From Actinomycetes bacterium (GTDB lineage Bacteria; Actinomycetota; Acidimicrobiia; Acidimicrobiales; Acidimicrobiaceae): a stretch of DNA of 7,640 nucleotides. A program made the position numbers and the translations under genes. The DNA lies in NCBI GenBank assembly GCA_021819025.1, contig JAKASN010000076.1, positions 1 through 7,640 on the forward strand, given 5' to 3'. The notes under the pieces were generated by a model that saw only the letters and a program-made list of their open reading frames with translations, was not told where the DNA came from and did not search any database. Shown piece by piece: positions 1 through 4,856 of the stretch; position 1 is the stretch's first letter; the number at the start of each line of letters is the position of its first letter.

Positions 1-50
1 CCCGCATGGAACGCTACGTCGAAAATTCAGAACTATTCACTGAACGCTAA
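1..50 (+). CDS. C-terminal tail of an upstream gene, product not identified (partial)
   Basis: The frame that is open from base 3 encodes about 15 residues ending R-M-E-R-Y-V-E-N-S-E-L-F-T-E-R before TAA at 48-50. It has the composition of a normal soluble protein C-terminus. The next gene is a FluG-type amidohydrolase, a family often found beside glutamine synthetase genes, and glutamine synthetases commonly end in a charged segment containing an E-R-Y or R-Y-L element. That identity is therefore conceivable, but 15 residues cannot establish it. The 53-bp gap to the next start suggests the two genes could share a transcript. This could also be a chance open frame. Confidence 0.35.
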   Translation, partial: RMERYVENSELFTER

Positions 51-59
51 GTTTGTTTT

Positions 60-73
60 ACCGCCGCGGCGGT
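60..73. repeat. 14-bp perfect palindrome upstream of the first amidohydrolase gene
   Basis: ACCGCCGCGGCGGT reads identically on both strands. It lies 10 bp after the upstream stop codon and 30 bp before the amidohydrolase start. The T-rich stretch precedes it rather than follows it on the plus strand, so it does not look like an intrinsic terminator. It could be an operator or a small hairpin in the leader. At this GC content about one such palindrome per window or fewer is expected by chance, so only its intergenic position makes it notable. Confidence 0.4.
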
Positions 74-88
74 GAAGTTGCCAAAAGG

Positions 89-101
89 AAAGGTTGCCTT
101 T
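89..101 (+). promoter_or_regulatory. Ribosome binding site inside a small hairpin
   Basis: AAAGG at 89-93 is the likely Shine-Dalgarno sequence for the ATG at 104. It is perfectly complementary to CCTTT at 97-101 across a three-base loop (TTG). The stem has only five pairs, two of them GC, so it is weak but would partly hide the ribosome binding site. A second GTTGCC copy at 77-82 repeats the GTTGCC at 93-98. Whether this controls translation is inference. Confidence 0.3.
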
Positions 102-103
102 AG

Positions 104-1246
104 ATGGACCGAATCGTCTCCGAGGGACACTATCTCGATGGTGTGGCGCTGATTGACAACCATTGCCACAGCATTACTTTCCGAGAGCTTTCACGAGATG
201 AGTTTGAAGATAATCTCACCGAAGCACCGACCCGGGCTTCTGCGATAACCTCGACCTTCGATTCCGCTGCGGGACTTACCCTTCTCAAAGAGTGCGGTCG
301 CCTTCTTGGTCTTGAAGCTCCCGTGGATGCGCAAAGTTATCTGCGTGCCCGAGGGGCGATGGCGCCCGAGACGCTGGCAGCAAGCTTTTTCGCCGCCGCC
401 GGTGTGGAGGTGTTGATGGTCGACGAAGGATACAACTCTGCCTACCTCGCGACCACGGATCGGCTTGAGGAGGTCTCAGGTGCGAAGGCGTTGCGGGTTT
501 TGAGGCTTGAAACCCTTGCTGAGCAAGTCTTGGCCGCCACGATGAGCGCGACTTCGTTTTATGACGACTTCACGGCGGCTGTTACCCAGGCTGCGTCTGG
601 GGCTATCGGGCTAAAGTCGATTGCGGCTTACCGTTTTGGATTGGATCTCGACGCTGACATCGCGACACCCAGCGACGTCGCAGTTGCTGCCGAGGCAGTC
701 GTTGCGGACCTCAAATCGGGTGGCGCGGGGAGAATTTCGAGTCGCACCCTGTGCAGTTTTATCGCTCACGCGGCAGTTCGGGCGACTAAATTGCCGATAC
801 AGTTCCATGTTGGCTACGGTGATCCAGATCTTCAGCTTGATCGCTGCAACCCTGCGCTGCTCACCCCCTTCATTCGCACCGCGGACACCCTAGGGATACC
901 GGTGATTCTTTTGCACTGCTATCCATATCAGCGCGAAGCAGCGTATCTCGCCTCCAGCTTTGCGAATGTCTATTTTGACCTGGGGTTGGCCATGAACTTT
1001 GTCGGACACAACGCCCCGAGAATTTTTTCCGAAGCGCTGGAACTAGCGCCATTTTCCAAGGTGCTCTACTCCTCCGACGCTTACGGCCTTGCCGAGTTGC
1101 ACTTTCTCGGATCGTTGGCTTTTCGGAGAAGCGTGGAGTACTACCTCGCCGACTTGCGCGATCGCGAACTGGCGGATGGGGCCTACCTGTCGCGACTGGC
1201 TTTGATGTTTGCCCGAGACAATGCGACGCGCGCCTACCGGCTCTAG
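104..1246 (+). CDS. FluG-type amidohydrolase family protein
   Basis: This is a 380-residue metal-dependent TIM-barrel hydrolase of the amidohydrolase superfamily, resembling the amidohydrolase half of fungal and bacterial FluG proteins and stand-alone actinobacterial homologues. Visible motifs in order are the strand-1 His pair D-N-H-C-H (H20, H22), the GLKSIAAYR segment with Lys171, QFHVGYGDPDL with His235, LLHCYPYQREAAYL with His271, and LYSSDAYGLAELH with Asp325. These are the expected metal and catalytic ligands, so the enzyme looks intact and of normal length. The substrate is unknown; relatives occur beside glutamine synthetase-like genes and may act on gamma-glutamyl or related amides. 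ATG 104 has GAAAGG about 10 bases upstream. It converges with the gntR gene across 45 bp. The protein has no signal peptide, so it is predicted to be cytoplasmic. Confidence 0.85.
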   Translation: MDRIVSEGHYLDGVALIDNHCHSITFRELSRDEFEDNLTEAPTRASAITSTFDSAAGLTLLKECGRLLGLEAPVDAQSYLRARGAMAPETLAASFFAAAGVEVLMVDEGYNSAYLATTDRLEEVSGAKALRVLRLETLAEQVLAATMSATSFYDDFTAAVTQAASGAIGLKSIAAYRFGLDLDADIATPSDVAVAAEAVVADLKSGGAGRISSRTLCSFIAHAAVRATKLPIQFHVGYGDPDLQLDRCNPALLTPFIRTADTLGIPVILLHCYPYQREAAYLASSFANVYFDLGLAMNFVGHNAPRIFSEALELAPFSKVLYSSDAYGLAELHFLGSLAFRRSVEYYLADLRDRELADGAYLSRLALMFARDNATRAYRL

Positions 1247-1291
1247 AACGGCGTTTTCAAGGGCATCCGGTGCCGCCCGGGGCGATCGGCT

Positions 1292-2053
1292 CTAAGTGGG
1301 CTGATATCGGGCCGCAGTGATGTTTGAGGCGTTCTCGGTTTTGGAGGAATCGAAGGAAGATACGAAGCAATAGCGGTCGCCGCGTACGGTAGTCTCGCGG
1401 TACTCTAGCTGCTCCTCGCCAAAGTAGGTGGTTCGCTGGATCGAGAAGGCTGCGGTGGGTTCGTCGCACCCCAGGAGATCCATCTCCTCCTGGTTCAAAA
1501 TGACTGGCGAAAGGCGCTCCTCGCCCTTGGTTGGGACGATTTGGGCGAGCTTCTCAAGCTCATCGTAAAGACCGGTATGTTCAAAATTCACCCCTAAAAG
1601 TGGGTAGGCGAATTTCATCGGTATGAATACTTCGTCGATGGCAACTTCCAGGTTGCCGGCGAAGCGGAGGCGCTCGAGGTGGAAAAACTCATGATCTTCG
1701 GGGACCTGGAATTTGCGGGCCAGTTCTGGCCTTGTCACGCGATCCTGAACGATGACTTTGGAGCCCTGGGTATGGCCGGCTCTTTCGAGCTCACGGAAGA
1801 GCGAATATACCGTGCCAAGCTGTTGCTCAAAGCGAGCTTCGGTGAGAATTGTTCCTCGGCCACGGTGCCTTATCACCACGCCGTCTTGCTCAAGGCGTCT
1901 TACCGCCTCGCGCACCGTCTGGCGAGAGACCTTGTACTGTTCGATCATCTCCTTGTCGGTGGGGAAGCGGTCGACGAACTCCCCTGCGGCTATCCGCGAC
2001 TTCAGGTCTTCGAGCAGTTGTGCCCAAAGTGGCAAGGGGCTATCACGATCCAA
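1292..2053 (-). CDS. GntR family transcriptional regulator, HutC/UTRA type
   Basis: The protein has about 253 residues. The N-terminal winged helix-turn-helix (about residues 5-70) shows the family signature DRDSPLPLWAQLLEDLKSRI, FPTDKEMIEQYKVSRQTVREAVRRLEQDGVV and the wing RHRGRGTIL. The rest (about 90-235) is a UTRA effector domain with the GxxVIVQDRV, HLERLRFAG, EVFIPMKFAYPLL and YRETTVRGDRYCF segments. Such proteins usually repress nearby metabolic genes until a small ligand binds. I chose TTG at 2053 because GAGGAG at 2059-2064 lies five bases ahead of it. A GTG at 2059 shares its first base with that site, so it cannot use it. The likely targets are the neighbouring hydrolase genes and itself, but the ligand is unknown. 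It lies downstream of the amidohydrolase_2 gene on the same strand, separated by a gap large enough for its own promoter. Confidence 0.93.
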   Translation of the reverse strand: MDRDSPLPLWAQLLEDLKSRIAAGEFVDRFPTDKEMIEQYKVSRQTVREAVRRLEQDGVVIRHRGRGTILTEARFEQQLGTVYSLFRELERAGHTQGSKVIVQDRVTRPELARKFQVPEDHEFFHLERLRFAGNLEVAIDEVFIPMKFAYPLLGVNFEHTGLYDELEKLAQIVPTKGEERLSPVILNQEEMDLLGCDEPTAAFSIQRTTYFGEEQLEYRETTVRGDRYCFVSSFDSSKTENASNITAARYQPT

Positions 2054-2058
2054 GATCA

Positions 2059-2064
2059 CTCCTC
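2059..2064 (-). promoter_or_regulatory. Ribosome binding site deciding the gntR start
   Basis: On the minus strand GAGGAG is followed by TGATC and then TTG at 2053. This is a strong match to the anti-Shine-Dalgarno sequence with ideal five-base spacing, and it favours TTG over the overlapping GTG. Confidence 0.7.
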
Positions 2065-2083
2065 GGTAATTGCTTCAAATCTA

Positions 2084-2091
2084 ATCTAGAT
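2084..2091. promoter_or_regulatory. ATCTAGAT palindrome ahead of gntR, possible operator
   Basis: ATCTAGAT lies about 30 bp upstream of the gntR start within an AT-rich stretch (2076-2096) that also offers TAGATT-like -10 elements on the minus strand. GntR-family regulators often bind short AT-rich dyads overlapping their own promoters, so this is a candidate autoregulatory site. Eight bases of symmetry are not significant on their own. Confidence 0.25.
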
Positions 2092-2101
2092 AATCAACTG
2101 C

Positions 2102-2182
2102 CTATGGTATCGCAGCCAGCGAAGATTTCATAATGAAGTCCTCTTGGCGCAGCAGGTCCCTGAAGGTGAACTTCCCAGCCAT
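2102..2182 (-). CDS. Possible 26-residue small protein or gene remnant
   Basis: On the minus strand GGGAG is followed eight bases later by an ATG that opens 26 codons ending in TAG. The peptide begins MAGKFTFRDLLRQEDF and ends KSSLAAIP. The ribosome binding site is better than that of several neighbouring large genes, and the ORF starts 38 bp after the amidohydrolase_2 stop and ends about 50 bp before gntR. No membrane segment or known motif is seen. It may be a real small protein, a leader peptide affecting gntR, or the surviving N-terminus of a deleted gene. The F-R-D-L-L-x-x-x-D-F opening is reminiscent of N-termini of isocitrate lyase/PEP mutase-like enzymes, but the following residues do not match, so no function is assigned. 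Confidence 0.4.
   Translation of the reverse strand: MAGKFTFRDLLRQEDFIMKSSLAAIP
2124..2140. promoter_or_regulatory. 17-bp imperfect dyad, candidate GntR operator
   Basis: GATTTCATAATGAAGTC is symmetric around its central base with seven of eight arm positions paired (core TTCATAATGAA at 2127-2137). It lies about 70 bp upstream of the gntR start, inside the small ORF. Its size and AT-rich form suit a dimeric winged-helix regulator. No second copy was noticed in the window, and binding is inference. Confidence 0.3.
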
Positions 2183-2220
2183 TCTTTTGTCTCCCAAATG
2201 CCATGTGCGAAGCGAAACTC

Positions 2221-3108
2221 TCATAGCTTCATGAGCCGCGCGGCATTTTCATAGAGCACCTTGCGCATCCAGGTTTCACCAAGTTCGAGGTTTGCCAGCG
2301 CCTCGATCTGGTTTGCATAGCAATAAGGGATGTTTGGAAAGTCGCTCCCGAGAAGAATTTTGTCGCCGAGTGTCAGGAGTTGGTTTCGCAATCGTGGTGG
2401 AAACGGCGAGCTAGCTTCGGTAAAGTTCGTGAAAACCATAGTGGTGTCGAGATAGACGTTCGGGTAGATCGCTGCCAGATCAAGAAATGCTTCATAGTCA
2501 GGATTTCCCATGTGGGCGATGATCAACGTCAAAGATGGAAATCGATCCAACACTTCAGTGATCGGGCCAGGCCCGGTAAATTCGCCTGGAGCGGGACCGG
2601 ATCCACAGTGGATCACGACGGGGATTTGGGTGTCTTGAAGAAGCTTCCAGACCCCGTCGAGGAGCTCGTCGCGAGGATCGTACTTGCCGACCTGGAGATG
2701 GGCTTTAAATAATTCCGCTCCAGATGCAATGGCATCCCGGACGTACGACTCGACCCCTGATTCGGGAAAGAACGTCGCGGATTGGAAACTCGCGGGGTTG
2801 GCTTGAGCGAAGGAGGCCGACCAATCATTTAGCCATTGAGCCATCGAGGCCTTATGGGGATAGCACAGCGCGCCGTAACGCACTACCCCCATTTCGGCTA
2901 AGAGTTCGATGCGCTCTTGTTCCCCGAGACGGTATTTGACATGCCAGGTCGATCCGATCAGCGGTCCGGCACTGGCGAAGTATTCCCAGACTTTGCGCAT
3001 TACGTTGTCGGGCATAAAGTGCACGTGGAGGTCGATGATGCCGCTGAGGCCGAGACTCGCGGCGTAACCGCGGACACCACTGTCGTCTAAAGATATTTTG
3101 GCGCCCAA
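2221..3108 (-). CDS. Amidohydrolase_2 family metal-dependent hydrolase
   Basis: The protein has about 295 residues and is a TIM-barrel amidohydrolase of the amidohydrolase_2 (ACMSD-like) type. Numbering from the upstream TTG at 3132, motifs are IIDLHVHFMP (H36, H38), LFKAHLQVG (K143, H145), VVIHCGSGP (H175), LIIAHMGNPDYEAF (H207) and ILLGSDFPNIPY (D264), so all expected metal ligands are present. The family contains hydrolases and decarboxylases, and the substrate cannot be read from sequence. An in-frame TTG at 3132 lies only 3 bp after the cbiX stop but has no ribosome binding site. AGAGGGG at 3114-3120 sits five bases before TTG 3108, so that start is preferred. Close packing behind cbiX and cbiC implies one transcript, linking this enzyme to cobalamin synthesis by context only. 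It is predicted to be cytoplasmic. Confidence 0.87.
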   Translation of the reverse strand: MGAKISLDDSGVRGYAASLGLSGIIDLHVHFMPDNVMRKVWEYFASAGPLIGSTWHVKYRLGEQERIELLAEMGVVRYGALCYPHKASMAQWLNDWSASFAQANPASFQSATFFPESGVESYVRDAIASGAELFKAHLQVGKYDPRDELLDGVWKLLQDTQIPVVIHCGSGPAPGEFTGPGPITEVLDRFPSLTLIIAHMGNPDYEAFLDLAAIYPNVYLDTTMVFTNFTEASSPFPPRLRNQLLTLGDKILLGSDFPNIPYCYANQIEALANLELGETWMRKVLYENAARLMKL

Positions 3109-3113
3109 CAAGA

Positions 3114-3120
3114 CCCCTCT
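3114..3120 (-). promoter_or_regulatory. Ribosome binding site deciding the amidohydrolase_2 start
   Basis: AGAGGGG on the minus strand is followed by TCTTG and then TTG at 3108. The alternative TTG at 3132 is preceded only by CACCACTAGCCC, which has no purine-rich site, although translational coupling to cbiX could still allow it. Confidence 0.5.
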
Positions 3121-3135
3121 TCTGCTTCCCAAGGG

Positions 3136-4002
3136 CTAGTGGTGGTGATCAGCGGGGAAAGCCACCGTAATCGGGCGCCCCGCGTAACTCTCATAGCCTG
3201 GGACGCGCTGGCGATAGATACACAAATCACAGCTCATGTGGACCTCCCCGGCTTCGGCTTCGCGGATTTGGCGGCGCATGAGTTGGACGAGCACCGCGTG
3301 CGCCCCAAGCGGCCCAAGAAGGTCCATGCCGGTGTCTTGATGTGACGCCGACCATTCCCGTGCTTGGGACCAGATGCGATCCGGAAGGGCTCCCGGGAAG
3401 AGAAAGTACGGCATGACCACAATATGGCGCGCCCCGAGGCGATACAGGCGGTCCAGGCCCTCGGGAACCGAGGGCCTGGCGATGGAGATGAAGGAGCACT
3501 CCAGCAGTGAGATGGCATAAAACTCTTGGAGGAGACGCCCGATCTTATAAAGGTCGGAGTTGGCATCTGGGTCGCTCGCGCCGCGCCCCACCAAGAGGAT
3601 CCCAGTCGGTGAGGCGACTGAAGCACTCATCATGGCTGGAGATTGCGAAGCACCTTGGAGATAGAACGCCTCGAGAAGCTCCGGCGTCACCCCAAGATCG
3701 CCGCCATAGAAGAATTGCACCTTTGGATAGGCGATCCGCGCCATTTCGACTGCGCCAGCGATGTCGGATTTGGCATGTCCGGCCCCGAGAAGGACGAGAG
3801 GTACCATGGTCACCGAGCTAACATGTTCGTCGATAAGATTGCTGAGGCCCTCTTCGATGGTGGGATGGGCGAGCTCGAGATAGCCGTAACCGACCTTGCG
3901 ATCTGTGAGCACCTCGCGAAGTGACGCCACGGTCTTGGCGAGTTCCGCCTGACCAGCTTCTGACTTAGTGCCGTGACCGACGACAAATACCGCGGGTGGC
4001 AC
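3136..4002 (-). CDS. cbiX: Sirohydrochlorin cobaltochelatase, long CbiX type
   Basis: This 288-residue enzyme inserts Co2+ into sirohydrochlorin (factor II), the committed step of the early-cobalt route to B12. It has two chelatase-like repeats. The first has FVVGHGTK (His10), ELAHPTIEEGL (43-53) and VLLGAGHAKSDI (His76), the catalytic and metal-binding histidines. The second has GILLVGRGASDPDANSDLYK (134-153), ARPSVPEGLDRL and MPYFLFPGALPDRI, which are typical of long CbiX, and it lacks those histidines as is normal. The C-terminal tail carries HMSCDLCIYR (M256, C258, C261), close to the MxxCxxC Fe-S motif described for Bacillus megaterium CbiX, and ends D-H-H-H. The start is GTG 4002, overlapping the cbiC stop by one base (TAGTG), which indicates coupled translation. 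A striking 12-bp hairpin lies within the gene. Confidence 0.93.
   Translation of the reverse strand: MPPAVFVVGHGTKSEAGQAELAKTVASLREVLTDRKVGYGYLELAHPTIEEGLSNLIDEHVSSVTMVPLVLLGAGHAKSDIAGAVEMARIAYPKVQFFYGGDLGVTPELLEAFYLQGASQSPAMMSASVASPTGILLVGRGASDPDANSDLYKIGRLLQEFYAISLLECSFISIARPSVPEGLDRLYRLGARHIVVMPYFLFPGALPDRIWSQAREWSASHQDTGMDLLGPLGAHAVLVQLMRRQIREAEAGEVHMSCDLCIYRQRVPGYESYAGRPITVAFPADHHH
3453..3479 (-). repeat. Perfect 12-bp inverted repeat with a 3-base loop inside cbiX
   Basis: Bases 3453-3464 (CCAGGCCCTCGG) are the exact reverse complement of 3468-3479, with GAA between them. In the minus-strand mRNA this forms a very GC-rich 12-pair stem with a UUC loop in the codons for the conserved A-R-P-S-V-P-E-G-L motif. 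A perfect 12-bp stem with a short loop is expected by chance in well under 1% of windows this size, although the conserved protein motif limits which bases are possible. There is no U-tract, so it is not a standard terminator. Confidence 0.75.
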
Positions 4003-4679
4003 TATATCGCATTCTTTGATGCAGCGTCGGAAAACTCGCCGACGCCGATCGCGGCTTCAAAGGAATAGATGCCCGCAGCCATGCGTGCAATGGCGTTGAA
4101 GGCCGCAGCAGTCATCGCTGATCCTCCACGTTGACCCCGGTTAGTGATCGAACTAATGCCGCTCTTGGCCAGGGCGTCCTTAGCCTCGGATGCCCCCACG
4201 TATCCAACCGGAAGTGCAATTACTGCTGCGGGATCAATAGTGTGGCTTTGGGCGAGTTCGATGATCGACGCAAGCGCCGTGGGAGCGCACCCCACCACGA
4301 ATATCGATCTCGATGGCCGAGATCGGGCCGCGAGTTCGATTCCAAGTTGGGTGCGTGTCTTGTTCTTCTGGGCACTGGGGACTTGGGCCAACATGCAGAG
4401 GGGCGATGGCGCATAAATTGCGCTTCTCACCATTTCCACGTCGGTAATGACAGCAGACTCGGACTGAAGGGCCGCAATGGCAGCGGGGATCGCTCCAGGC
4501 GAGATGAGGATCGTCTCAGCGATGGAAGGGTCGGCACAGGAGTGGATGATACGCGCGACAACTTCGCGCTCTTGGCGCCCATATCCGGAAAGATCCACGG
4601 TAGCAGCGATGATCCGCATGCTCTCTGTCTCGATAGCGTTCCCGGCGAGTTGCTGGCTGAGTCTTTGTTTGCTTGGCAC
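4002..4679 (-). CDS. cbiC/cobH: (Cobalt-)precorrin-8 methylmutase
   Basis: This 225-residue enzyme moves the methyl group from C11 to C12 of (cobalt-)precorrin-8 to give (hydrogeno/cob)yrinic acid. Family features in order are the AIETESMRIIAATVDL opening, ARIIHSCADPSIAETI with the catalytic-type His46, ITDVEMVRSAI (78-88), FVVGCAPTALASIIEL (127-142), ALPVGYVGASEAKDAL (155-170) and RGQRGGSAMTAAAFNAIA (181-198). Length is normal for the family. The GTG at 4679 is the only plausible start: a stop lies three codons upstream (4686-4688), and family similarity already begins at about residue 12. No good ribosome binding site is visible. The usual G-N-A-P-T-A-L motif reads G-C-A-P-T-A-L here. It is the first gene of the minus-strand operon leading into cbiX, with one-base overlap. 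Confidence 0.95.
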   Translation of the reverse strand: MPSKQRLSQQLAGNAIETESMRIIAATVDLSGYGRQEREVVARIIHSCADPSIAETILISPGAIPAAIAALQSESAVITDVEMVRSAIYAPSPLCMLAQVPSAQKNKTRTQLGIELAARSRPSRSIFVVGCAPTALASIIELAQSHTIDPAAVIALPVGYVGASEAKDALAKSGISSITNRGQRGGSAMTAAAFNAIARMAAGIYSFEAAIGVGEFSDAASKNAI

Positions 4680-4856
4680 TTCAAATCAACAATCTAAGGC
4701 AGTTTCGGAACTTTTGAACCACCGGAGTGATTCGGATGTGGCGCGAGCCTCATGAGAACGATCGCGCCGGAGTCTTTAAGGTCATCTCTGCTAGACGCGA
4801 GAGCCCCGAGTCGAACCTTGGGACCTCCCTGGAACAAGTGCCCGCTGGAGATCTCG
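4680..4856. promoter_or_regulatory. Divergent intergenic region between cbiC and the M20 gene
   Basis: This 177-bp stretch must hold promoters for both directions, but no convincing -35/-10 pair could be fixed. It contains a dyad GGCGCGA (4740-4746) / TCGCGCC (4762-4768) that encloses a CTCATGAG palindrome (4749-4756), and a hairpin CCCGAG / CTTGGG (4805-4822, one G-U pair). I looked for cobalamin riboswitch core sequences on the minus strand ahead of cbiC and found none. An ATG at 4752 opens into the M20 frame but has no ribosome binding site, so this stretch is treated as noncoding. Confidence 0.5.
4845..4850 (+). promoter_or_regulatory. Ribosome binding site deciding the M20 start
   Basis: CTGGAG lies six bases ahead of ATG 4857. 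The earlier in-frame ATG at 4752 is preceded by GCGCGAGCCTC, which has no purine-rich site. Confidence 0.55.

Noticed and set aside
1247..1291. Possible terminator GGCA/TGCC between the convergent amidohydrolase and gntR genes
   Set aside because: The stem is only four pairs with no U-tract on either strand.
1679..2089. 136-codon plus-strand ORF antisense to gntR
   Set aside because: The minus-strand frame encodes an unmistakable GntR/UTRA protein; this is its shadow.
4305..4325. 8-bp perfect inverted repeat CGATCTCG/CGAGATCG inside cbiC
   Set aside because: About one such 8-bp stem with a short loop is expected by chance in a window of this size, and it lies in coding sequence.
4805..4822. 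GGTTCGACTC on the minus strand, resembling a tRNA T-arm
   Set aside because: The T-stem does not pair, and no acceptor stem, anticodon arm or D-arm is present around it.
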